Source of the DNA: Adineta vaga
Lineage: Eukaryota; Rotifera
NCBI GenBank assembly: GCA_021613535.1
Contig: CP075493.1
Coordinates: 5,270,001-5,334,000 of the forward strand
DNA length: 64,000 nucleotides
Direction: 5' to 3'
The stretch's first letter is position 1; the number at the start of each line of letters is the position of its first letter. The translations under genes and the position numbers were made by a program. Below are positions 13,111-24,666 of the stretch, in pieces. The notes beneath the pieces were generated by a model. It saw only the letters and a program-made list of their open reading frames with translations, did not search any database and was not told the DNA's origin.

Positions 13111-14023
13111 GATTAAAGAAACTACACTCGATAGCTATACTGATGAAATAAGATAAAAGAGAGATGAACTGAATGATTTCTCTCTCTATATATATAGTGA
13201 AAAAGGATAAAGAATTCACGATATAATCCAGTCCTAGTTAATTCACGAAACAAAAGATTCTTTGTTTGAAACAAATAGGTTATAGAAATCGAGTCATTTT
13301 CTTTGTGCATATCGTAATAACGTATGGCCCGATAGTATATCAGTTAAATGGATAAGTGATTCTCATTGCAATAATCATGCGCCAATTATGGATAAAATTT
13401 CCAAAAGTTTGATGCAGTCAAATTTCATTTTATTTTTAAAATTATTTGGTTAAAATGTTTATCGAGGTACATCCTATCGAGGAAATACAGACATAAATCT
13501 CATCATAATCCAATAATTCGCTTTATACTGCTTGATTAGGTTTCGTTTTATTATAGATATTATCAGGTGAAATAATATGTTGTTTTAAATAAATCTTCGA
13601 CAATAAGCATATTACAATAATCACTATATATATATATATTCATATATACTTTCATTGACATCTAGTACTCAAAAATTTTCGTGTTTTTATCAACAACTTT
13701 TTCTTCATAGTTGAATAGAAAAATAATTTGTTGAAATGATTTTAGAATATCTGAGAAATGACTTGAAGTTTCTTAGGTATAATATTATCTTCGCACGAGA
13801 CATGATATTTTTTCACTAAACCGTCTTTTTTTTTCTAATTAAATCTATCAAGCACAAATCTACATTGTCATTCTTTTTTTCTCTCAGATTGTGCACAAAA
13901 GCAGAAAACAAGACACTCTGATGAAAGTAAAAACGCATCCGTTTTAAGCCGATTAAAAACGATTCACATCTGCAAAACTGCCGTCGACAATACGATACTG
14001 GAGAAAAAAAGGAGGAAAAGAGG

Positions 14024-14047
14024 AGAAGAAGAAGAAGAAGAAGAAGA
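14024..14047. repeat. GAA trinucleotide microsatellite
   Basis: About eight uninterrupted GAA/AAG units in a purine-rich stretch that begins near 14001. It lies in the divergent intergenic region upstream of the guanylyl cyclase. Confidence 0.9.
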
Positions 14048-14665
14048 TATGCATCATAGGTGCTTCGGGAATCTGATGAAACTACAAGACGAAGAAAAAC
14101 TTAGAAAAAATAAAACATCCTTTCTCTCTATTTCTTGTCTTCTTCGTATGACTTCTAACTTTTTATTTTCTTTCAAGCGTCTTCTCTTTATTTGTTCGCT
14201 GTTCCGTGTTGAAATCTATAAACTCAGTTAGAACGAGTATGAATGAAAAAGACAGCTTCTTCAAATAGACTTATTATTGTTTTTGTCAATTAATCAGTGA
14301 CAAGGTAAGCAGACATGTTCGATGACATCATCATTGTCAAAATCGTATCATACATATGTAAGAACTTATCTTCTTCAAAAAAGATCTTTTCTCTCCTGGA
14401 AAAAACAGAAAGAGATTAAAATAAAAGTTTTTTTTTTTTGAATAAAAAAACAACAACCGGAAATCGGTCTTCTCTCTTTCTTTTTAATGATGTGACGCCC
14501 ACAATTATCCTCATCTCATATGCTACAAATTTTTGCCATTTTCATGTCAGTTTTTTTCTCAGCCGGGAGAATAAACGAGTCAACAAGGAAGCGTATTGGT
14601 TTATTCATATTATCACATTACCTTTCTGCTTCACTCACAATTATCTTCTCTTTTTATCTCTTCTC

Positions 14666-14690
14666 CTTCTTCTTCTTCTTCTTCTTCTTT
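14666..14690. repeat. TTC trinucleotide microsatellite
   Basis: About eight TTC units followed by a T run. It is the reverse complement of the GAA tract some 620 bases upstream, so the two could pair in single-stranded form. Confidence 0.9.
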
Positions 14691-15383
14691 TTTTTGACTT
14701 TTACTAGTTTTTTATTATTATTTGAACAACAGCAGTTCCTACTCGCTTGTTTTTTTACGTTCGAATTAACAAATCGAATAGATGTTTTTCACATTGACTA
14801 TTTACAATGTTTTTCGCTTTCCGTTCACATTCAAATAAGAAAAAAAAGAAGGCGACAAATAGAAACAGATTGATTAAACACTATGAGATGTTCTTAGAAG
14901 TAGAAGAAGAAAAAAAAGAAGAACTTGCTTTTCTCGATTAAGAAAGAATACGCATAATGTCTTTCTGTCACACATATGTATAGAAACACGTAAGTTATTT
15001 CTCTATCAATGCACAGACACTCACACATCTGCAAGAAAGAAAACTCTTACTATTATTATGAACTGTCACAGTAAGTGTCACTTTGAAATAGCCTGTGTTT
15101 TCTTTGTTTCTCTTCTAGACTATACGTTGAATATTATATTTATCACTAAAAAAAAAGTAGACATCAAATACTTTGACTTCAGATTGTTTAATCTTTCTAA
15201 CTAGAATAAACATACTATGTGTTTTTGTTTTTCTTCTCTTTCATAAGCTACTTTGTTTAATACAAAAAAATACCGAACTCTAATTATATATGATAATAAC
15301 ATTTTCAAGATGAACAATTAGATCTTAATTATTTTTATTGACTACATTCTAGATTATGTTTTTCGAGAACAAATATTAAATCA

Positions 15384-18300
15384 ATGCATCTATTATTTGA
15401 TATACTTCTAGTCTTTATTCTTATTTCAAGTTGTTTTTGTGTAAATAATGTAACTTACTCTGTTTCTCATGTACCCGACAGTTCAGTTGAAACATTTCTT
15501 CATTCGGATATATTTTTCCTAACAAATTCTTCAAATTTCACACGTTTATCATCAGTCGATGGTAATCTACTTGATACAATAGAAAAACTTCGATCAACAA
15601 ATGATATTGCTTCAATTGCCTTCAGTTGGAATACCGGTGATTGTTCATTACCAGCTGCCTTGGCTGTTCGATATCCAACAATCAGTATCAGTAGTCCCAT
15701 ATGTTACACATCCATAGCATCATCGATTTCAAATATTTTACAATTAACAGTAACAAGCCAAGGATTAGCATCTGCGGCAACAATTTTTATGCAAAAATAT
15801 TCTTTAACTTATTTTTCTATGATTATTGGAGATTCCAATGATTTTTATTTCAATTTCGCACAAGAATTTTCAACTTATCTTACGGGAAATTATTTTACTC
15901 TCGAGCATTTCTTTTACCAATCAAATTTTACACAATCATTATTAATTTCATATCGTACTAAAGGTTGGTTGAACAAATTTCATATATTACCTCTCAACAG
16001 ACATGCTGAATAATGACATCCTGTCACATACTTAGAAATCGTGTTTGTTTTTCTCGTTCTCTTTGAACTTGAATAAATTGATAGAACAAATCATTTCTAT
16101 CCTAAAGCTTCTATATATTTATTTTTCATTTAATTTGAAAAATTAACTTGCTTTCTATTTTAGTGTATTATATCATTTGTTCATATACGGAAGAAATTAA
16201 TCTGTATTCAAAAATCACTTCATTCTCTCAAGCATCAACAAATAATGCAATTTTTATTTTTCTTCGTTGGTCACCACATTTTGTTAGTTTTTATACGAAA
16301 CAATATCTACCAGATAAATTAATGACAATATCATCCTACTATTTTGCTATTTTACATCTTTTACCAATCGATACTGGTTCAACCAGCACTTTCAATGGTC
16401 TTGTTTTAAATTATGAACAACAAATTCTTGCAAATAGTTCAAATCAAACTTTTAGTGATGATGTAAGAAGAAATTCAAAAGAGAATTCTTATGTATAACA
16501 TTGATTTTTTCAGTTACTTTTTGTTTTACATGAATTGGAAAGTGTGGAATATCTTCAACAAGCAAATCCATCAACATTTATTAATCCGATTACTCTAAAT
16601 AGCAATCAACAACGTTTATTTTCATATGCATTAGTTGGTTTAAATTGTAATAATTCATGGACAATAATCAAACGAATGTATCCAACGACGTCAGTTTTTG
16701 AAGATGTTGATATCAATTCAAATTTATGTACACGCTTATATTATCCAACACTTGATACAATTACAAGTGATGATAGTGGTTTGTGATTTGTTTTGTTTTG
16801 TTTTAAACAGATTAAAAAGGAAAGTATTTTTCTATTTAAGGTTGGCGTATTCTTCGAATTGTACTTTTTTCATTGTTGGGTGTCGTCGCTGCATCTGCTG
16901 CTGGTCTAATTGCATTTTTTGTCATACGGTTTGTTGAAAGTTTTAATTCGAATATGATATTGAGAGAATTCATTGTTTGATTTGATATATTAGATCACAA
17001 CGTGCTCGACAACAAATGTCGAAAGGTCCAAATAAGATTATACTTCTCCCAGAAGATTTAATGTTTGTTATGCCAAAAGGATCAATATTTACTAGCAAAG
17101 TTCGTAGAGTACTTTCTTTTCAAGATTGGAATCTATTACCTTTCTATTTCAAGGTTAATCTAAGAAATGAACCACATGAAAGAAGTAACGTATCATTACG
17201 TAGTGGAGATATTCTAGCAGGAAAAACGGCTCGTTATAATGTAAGATTTTTTGATTACTATAATTAAAGATAAACATACGGTGGGATGTATTTTGCTGCA
17301 TTTAGGGTGATTTAGCTGAAGTTAAACAATTGCATATCGGTCCATTATCACTTCGTACAAAAGTAATGAAAGAATTACGTCTCTTAAAGGATCTTCGTCA
17401 TGAAAATGTCAATACATTTCTTGGACTTTTTATTGATCAAACTGCACCTGCTTTAGTTTTTGAATATGGACAACGAGGTAGTTTGGAAGTAAGAATTCTA
17501 TCTTCTTGTGAAAGTATCTATTGCGGATTATGAACATTGATTTTTTCTTCTCATTTAGGATATTATTAAAAAGGAAGAAATTAAACTCGATTGGAATTTT
17601 AAATGGTCAATGCTCAACGATCTTGTTCGAGTATGTGCTTTTGTTTTGCTTGATTTTATATCCGTTGATTCGTATAGGGTATGCGTTATCTAACTAATTC
17701 TCCGATTCGTTGCCATGGAAACTTAAAATCAAGGAATTGCATTGTCGATTCACGTTGGGTATTAAAAGTAACAGATTATCGTCTTAATGAAATGTATGCC
17801 TTACAGAATGCGCCAAGACAAGTGGATATAAATGGTTTGTGATCGAAATAGATTAGGAAAGAAACGAAAATTTTTCATTTAGATCTACTTTGGATGGCAC
17901 CCGAACATATTCGTACAGCTATCGTTAAAAATGATGTAGCTACAGTGATGACAAGTTCATCAGCGGGTGATGTTTATAGTTTTGGTATTATTATGCAAGA
18001 AGTTATCTTACGTGGAGCGCCATTCTGTATGCTGGATCTGACACCACAGGGTTAATCATTGTTTTATTCGTCAGTAATTCTTAATCCCATCTATTTAACT
18101 TTTAGAAATTATTGCAAAGATAAAAAAACCACCACCATTGTTGCGACCATCTGTATCAAAACAAACTGCACCACCTGAATACATTAATTCAATGAAACAA
18201 TGTTGGGCCGAACAAGCAGAAACACGACCATCATTTAATGATCTTGCTCTATCAATTAAATTACTAAACGGTGGAAAGTAAGTTCGAAATTTTTAATGCA

Positions 18301-19931
18301 TGATTATAGATATCCTTGTTATTCTGTTAAATCGATTCATTGTGAAAGTAGTATATTCAGCTAATGTTGGATCTGGGTTTTTTTCATAGGAAAGTGAATA
18401 TCGTCGATACAATGTTTAAAATGCTAGAACAGTATTCGAATAATTTGGAAGATTTAATCAAAGAACGAACTACGCAATTAGAAGAAGAAAAGAAGAAAAC
18501 AGACAAACTCTTATCACAAATGTTACCACCGTATGAAAATCTGACTATGTTGAAAGAATTATTTCTCTTTTTCTGATATTGTATAGGAGTGTTGCTGAGA
18601 GTTTAAAATCTGGTAAAGCAGTTGAAGCTGTCTGGTTTGAATGTGTAACAATTTATTTCTCGGATATTGTTGGATTTACCACAATATCAGCTTTAAGCAG
18701 TCCAATGGAAGTTGTCGATCTATTAAATGATTTATATACAATGTTTGATTCAATTCTCGAAGATTTTGATTGTTATAAAGTTTGTCAAATAATATTCAAT
18801 TCGATTTAATTGTGATAGAAAATTTTAACTTAGGTTGAAACTATTGGAGATGCATATATGGTAGTTAGTGGTCTTCCAATTGAAAATGGAACGCGACATG
18901 CTTCAGAAATAGCCACAATGGCATTAACACTTTTACATGCATGTGGTAAATTCAAAATTCGTCATATGCCTGGTGTACCATTAAGATTACGTATTGGTCT
19001 TCATTCTGGTGCATGCGTAGCTGGTGTTGTTGGTCTTAAAATGCCTCGATATGTAAGAATTTTATATCAATAATTTAATACAATTAAATCTTTTTTTTGT
19101 CTTAGTGTCTCTTTGGTGACACAGTCAATACAGCATCACGTATGGAATCGACAAGCATGGGTAGATATACATAGAAACTTACATTTGAAGAGAAGAATGA
19201 TAATATTAATTTATTTCGTTTTATAGCTTTTCGTATTCATTCCAGTGAAACGACAGCAATATTGTTAGAAGAAATTGGTGGATTTCAATTAGAATTTCGT
19301 GGTGTAACAGAAATTAAGGTTAGATTTCTTTGGAGATGAGATTGAATATATTAGTTACATTCGCATTTTGTTTTTCTTCCAGGGTCGTGGTAATTATAAA
19401 ACTTATTGGTTATCTGGAAAAGATGGTTTCGACAAAGAACTACCTGACCCAGTTATTTCTGATAATAATCATGGGTATGATAGATTCATATGCGATTATT
19501 GAATTGTGAATAAATTTTGTTATTTTCTAGTCTCGATAAAGAACTTGTACGATTAGTTGAGGAGAAGAGAGCACGAGAACATGAAGAAGAAGAAGCTAAT
19601 AACGCTAAAATGGCAAACAATAAAATTCAAGTCAAACCAATTATTGAAACAGTTTCTCAATCCGCTTCAGCATTTGCCGATCAACCAACTACTTCTCCTT
19701 TGATTAAAATGAATACAAATGATAAAACCGAAGATTTATTGAGGTAAATAAATACAAGATGTTCTATGTAAATAAATATTTTGTCTTATTAGATTTACTC
19801 CACCAACTGAAAAACAAACACGACGTCCATCGACATATGAAGCGCCTAAACCTAATGAAATTCCTGCAAAACTACAACAAATGAATGGACCTAGTGGACC
19901 TGTTCGAAAATCGACGAAAGCAAAATGGTGA
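15384..19931 (+). CDS. Receptor-type guanylyl cyclase
   Basis: Single-pass membrane enzyme making cGMP from GTP. Eighteen exons (15384..15963, 16164..16462, 16514..16778, 16841..16928, 16994..17240, 17306..17488, 17559..17630, 17678..17834, 17883..18050, 18106..18277, 18390..18530, 18587..18779, 18834..19052, 19106..19160, 19227..19318, 19383..19474, 19531..19743, 19793..19931) give 1124 residues. Order: signal peptide (1-19), divergent periplasmic-binding-type extracellular domain to about 381, one TM (about 386-410), kinase-homology domain, dimerisation coiled coil (about 740-785), cyclase domain (from about 805), charged tail. The kinase-homology domain is catalytically dead: HGNLKSRN replaces HRD, and DYR replaces DFG, as usual in this family. 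In the cyclase domain Glu857 (VETIGD) and Cys929 (CLFGDTVN) are the GTP-specifying residues. The ligand is unknown. Confidence 0.95.
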
Positions 19932-20741
19932 TCTTTCTTAACATTTCTATTTCATATGTGTTTATCCTCGTCAAATCCTTCTAACTATTGTTGTCTTCTT
20001 TTTCTTTTCTTCAAACATTCCAAATTCATACAAATCATAATATTTGTATGTCGTTATCAATCGGTTTTGAGGAACGTCATCACATACAGAAATTTGCGAA
20101 ACAAAACACAAACTTTCACATCTTGTGTATAGTTTTATTGAAAATATTTAACAGAGTTTTTAATATTATTTTATTCCTTATTTGTTTATATAAAATTTGC
20201 AATAAATGCGAGCATTACTCAAAAAAGATCTTAGCAGCAACGAATTCAATACAATCATCTTGAGGGTGTGGGTGTGGGTGAAGAAAATAATAACAACACT
20301 CCGGTCCACACCTTAACTCTATTCTGAAAACAGTTTAAAATATGCGATTATTTTATCTCTTATCCCTCGTTTCGACTTTGTGAATTTTTTATCCTCATTG
20401 ATGGAGAAAATTGTCCTCAATAAGGCTACTGCCTTTTCAATCATATCGTCTATGGATTCTATATTTTTGAATCAGTGAATAAATCTTGGCTTCAACATGT
20501 CATCAATAGTCTTCACAATAGTAATATAAATGGCATCATAAAGTTTTAATCTTCATTTGTTTATTTTACTTCTTTCAACACTCTCATCGACAATCCAAAA
20601 GATAACAAAAATACTATTTATATATTTAACAATTTCAATTGCACTGTTGTTTGATGTCATGCTTTTTATCATTCATACAATATATACAGACATTAGACAT
20701 AGAGAAAACATTTTCGGTGCTAAAACGCGCCTTACAATCAT
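19932..20741. other. Convergent intergenic region, contains telomere-like repeat
   Basis: Between the stop codons of the guanylyl cyclase (+) and HIRA (-). AT-rich, with no credible gene. A G-rich island at 20264-20280 stands out from the surrounding composition. Confidence 0.55.
20264..20280 (+). repeat. Interstitial TGTGGG telomere-like repeat
   Basis: The 17 bases GGGTGTGGGTGTGGGTG contain 2.8 units of the hexamer TGTGGG, which is the telomere repeat reported for bdelloid rotifers. The tract is isolated in very AT-rich DNA. It could be a healed break, an old end-joining scar or chance. Confidence 0.6.
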
Positions 20742-23582
20742 TTATTCATAATGTTGAACTAATGTTGATGTATCATCATAATTACGAAGAATAATCAAAC
20801 ATTCATTTAATAAATTTTGATATTCATCTTTGGTTTTTAATGGCATTAGACTTGTATTGATATTCATTGGTGTACTATGTACATGTTCAGCTAAATGATC
20901 TAAGATTGATTTTAATTTTAAAGATTTATCATTTAATGATGAATTAGCGAGAAAACGAACGAATGTTGTTAACCAAAAAGAATATTCACGTAATGAATGA
21001 AGAACACGTGATCGATGAATTTGAGTTTCAAGATATGCCGATACCAATAATTCACGATTCGGTGAAGAATATAAAGTCTTTTGATAGGCATCATCATTCA
21101 TTGTAGTCCCATGAGTTTTAGTTAACGTCGATAATGGACCGGATGAAGTTAATTCTGATGGAAGAGCAAAATCCGATACAAAATCATGTTTATGAAATAA
21201 ACAAGTCCAATGTTTGAGCATATTATCAAATCCATACAGATGTCCAGTACCTATGTCATAGAAACAAATAAGTGATAAATGAAGGCTATCATTGTCTAAA
21301 AACTGAATTCAACTATTCTATGAATTTATTGAATTATAAACTAAAATCTAACATAAATACTCACTTGTTATAAGACAAACAGTATCTGAATGAATATGAT
21401 TCAATGTAAAAATATCCACAATTGATGCATGTGGTGGTAATAGATGTGAAATATTAATATCAATAATAGGGCATGTCATTGAATTTCGTGTTATGTCAAA
21501 TACCGATAATAATCCAGTAATGTAGATAATGGAAATCGTTGCTCGTTGTAAATTATTTGTATTTTCTGTTATATATAAACCAGCTAATGTTTGTGTCAGA
21601 ACAATATTGGAATATAAACGTAAACCACTTTGTCGTTCTAAGACAAATAATTCTGAACAATGATTCGTTTCATGTAATGTAACAAGTGCAATGAAATGTT
21701 TCGTTGCTTGAATAGCAAGTAATGGTGATTGAAAGACATTTTTCCATTGTGCTAATTTCGTTTGTTCATTAATACAAGAAAGAATATAGACTTGATCAGA
21801 TGATTTTTCTGTACGTAATTCGTATTCATTATTTATTTTACGTATTAAATTTGCTTGTAATTTAAGAGGAGGAAATAATGCTGTGGAACTAATTGATGAT
21901 GGTAAAGTAATGGATGAGGTTGAAGATCGAACAACACCTTTGGCCGGCTTAGGATCGATTGGAATTGTAGGCAGACGACGAGGTGTTGATGTGGAAGACG
22001 ACGTAGAAGTAATAGTAGACGAAGTCGAAGGAGTAGGTGCTGGTGGTGCTGGTGCTGGTGGCGATGGAGCTTTAGGTGTTGACACTGTTAGTGCAGGTGC
22101 AGGTACAGGTGCAGGAGCATGCGTATCAATACATAATGGTTTGATACAACGACGACCATCGCCTAATCGACGTTCACTTTGATTTTCTAATGTTGCTTTC
22201 ACTGTAGATGGTTGAGGATGATGGCTATGACCATTTCCATTAGTGATCGGAGTAGTACTATAAAAAAAACAACGATTTCAAATTTGAGTTTAATTTCAAA
22301 AGATCGTCTCTTAAATACTTACCCATTGGTAACAGATTTGATTGGAATAACTATATTTACTTTATACATATCACTATAAAATTTCGCCATTTCTTGATGA
22401 GTTAATGGTGTACCTAATTCACCTTTATTAAATACAATAAATGCACAAGCACCATCCGGTGAACAAACACCAAGTGTAATTAAACTATCATTCTCATTTA
22501 AATGCCAAGATATATCTAATATACCTGATGCAAAAAAATCATTAATTATGCACATCGGTTGTCGTGGACTTGTTAACCATAGTGATAGAGTTCGATCTTT
22601 ACTACCAATTGCTAATAAACATCGACGACGACCATTAATTAATAAAATTCTTGGAAGAAATCTTGCACAAGTGACTTCACGACGATGACCAACAAATTCA
22701 GCATCGACTGTCGATGATCCACGAATAATGCAAGCTGAAACTGGAAACCTTTTTAAAAGAAAACTTTCGTTGTTGCTATTCGGAAAGAAATAACAATGAA
22801 TTACGTATTATTTTTAGCATGTGCTGTGCTAAACATTGTTCCATCAGGTGACCAATCAAGTCGAAGAAATGATGTCGATTCAGCACAACCATCAAATGGT
22901 TCTTTTATTGTTTGTTCACATTGCCATGTTGTACTTGACCAAACTTTCACTGTTCCATCGGATGATTGTGATGATAATAGAAGTCCAGTAGGATCCCAAG
23001 CAATTCCTTTCACTAAACCAGTATGACCTCGAAGTGTTGTTGTTAATGTTGCCGACGGCCATGCATATATACAAATATGATTATCAATTGAACATGATGC
23101 TAGATAACGATCATTTGGTGGACACCATGCGATGTCTAATACATCAGCAACATGACCCGACGATAGACTTGATCGAAGACGCCATGTTTCAGGAAATTCA
23201 CCAAACGATGATGATGACTGAACTGGTTCTATTAAAGATTTACATCAATAAACAATTTTTTAGTTCACTTACGATTTATTACATTTGGATTTGTTGCTGT
23301 TAAATGATAGAGTAGAACACTTTGTCGACTAGCAACAGCAAGAATATCACTGGTATAAGAAAATCGAACACAAAGTGGACATTGTGTATCAATACGACAA
23401 AGAAGTCGAGATTGTGTTTGATAATTTTCATCAAGTATAGATGCCAAACGAAATATACGTATACAATCAACAGCATTATATTTACCAGCTAAGGCAACAC
23501 GAATACCTTCAGAATTGATATGCAACGATGAAAGACTTTCTTTGGGACCATGTTCAATCCATTCTGGTTTGATTAATTTCAT
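20742..23582 (-). CDS. HIRA: HIRA histone H3.3 chaperone
   Basis: Scaffold of the replication-independent H3.3 deposition complex (with UBN1, CABIN1 and ASF1a in other animals), acting in the nucleus. Exons complement(23273..23582, 22805..23228, 22323..22748, 21365..22257, 20742..21250) join in frame to 853 residues; human HIRA has 1017. The N-terminal ~385 residues form a WD40 propeller, starting MKLIKPEWIEHG and containing HTGLVKGIAWDPTG and GSKDRTLSLW repeats. The ASF1-binding B domain follows, recognisable as DGRRCIKPLCI near residue 420. A Pro/Ala/Ser/Thr-rich linker comes next, then the HIRA C-terminal domain. Linker length accounts for the shorter protein. It is convergent with the guanylyl cyclase gene. 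Confidence 0.93.
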
Positions 23583-24666
23583 TTTGTTTTTTTTTGTTTC
23601 AAATAAAAATCAGAAAATGTTTTTTTACATGAAAACAAAAGTCTCTATACTATACTATATACAGTTTGGATAATTACCCAATCGTATGTAAATTATATGA
23701 ACATTCTATATTCAATGGGTACGAAGACAGCAAAATAGGATTTCTACGGTAGATGGCAACAGTTGACAGAAATCGTTCGAATGTATTATAACTCATATAT
23801 ATCTTTTCGTTATAAAGAAAAGATAAACAATCTATCGTAAATATGAATAGCAAAATATCTTTCTTATTGTTGACATAAACCTAAACATATGTCTGCTACT
23901 TGGTTTGCTTAGTATAATACAACACTTTGCAGCGGCCTGGTAAAGACAAACTCCTAATAACATAAAAATGTCTTACTAATAAGTTTTCGTTCACCCACAC
24001 AAGATAAAATTGCAGGCGGCTATAATTCATGATTTATCTGTATTAGTAAATCGAAAATAATCGTAAATAGTATGAGATATTATTTGAGTATAAAGTAATA
24101 AAAAGTATATTTCTCAACAGACAGAAATAGTAATTCAATATTTGACTTGTTAAAACGAGTTCTTGTTTGAGTATATACAGTACATGTTTTACTTTTAGAG
24201 AAAACAAAGCAGTTTATTAGAAGCTGCAGATGATTTAGGAAAATGATCTGTTAATATATGACTTTGGAAAGAGTCAAAAATCATCATATGAAATAATCGC
24301 ATCATTAGTTATTCTGTACTCTTCTATGACAATCAACAATAATATGTTTTCCTCGTTGTCCTTGATCAAACACAAAAAGTATAGAAAAATAATCCTATTT
24401 TTAGTTAATTATTATACTTAAGGTACAACTACAAAAAATAGTTATCGTAATTACGATTGATTTATGGTACAATTCTATCAATCATAGAAATATAAACTTT
24501 TAGATGTAAAATAAAAAGAAAAAAACAACATCTTACATATAAATATATTTGATCTGAAATCTCAATTTACGTAAATGATTGAATATCATGATATCAATAC
24601 AACATTGAAAAGAAATTGACTAGATGAGATTACATCGAAAACTTCAATGATTTCATTCCAAAAACA
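23583..24666. other. Divergent intergenic region
   Basis: Between the HIRA start (-) and the ligand-gated channel start (+). AT-rich, with no reading frame, RNA gene or repeat that I can identify. It should contain both promoters. Confidence 0.5.

Larger units (their letters stand above)
13111..15383. other. 2.3-kb divergent intergenic region
   Basis: Between the FDH-like gene (-) and the guanylyl cyclase (+), so it should carry both promoters. Strongly AT-rich, with a TA run near 13625, a GAA triplet run at 14024-14047 and a TTC triplet run at 14666-14690. The apparent open frames at 14049-14873 are low-complexity by-products of these tracts. A degenerate tRNA-like stretch sits at about 13326-13383. 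Confidence 0.5.

Noticed and set aside
13326-13383. tRNA-like stretch with a good A-box (TAGTATATCAG)
   Set aside because: No B-box, no T-arm, and the acceptor ends do not pair. At best a decayed tRNA or tRNA-derived fragment.
13915-14095. CTGATGA motifs suggesting hammerhead ribozymes, which occur in rotifer genomes
   Set aside because: No matching stem II plus GAAA core or closing stems could be found around either copy.
14049-14873. Open frames of 60-117 residues in the intergenic region
   Set aside because: They arise from pyrimidine-rich and triplet-repeat DNA; composition is Phe/Leu/Ser-rich without any domain or splice context.
21883-22182. 99-residue plus-strand frame rich in Gly/Val/Ala inside HIRA
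   Set aside because: Antisense shadow of the Pro/Ala-rich HIRA linker.
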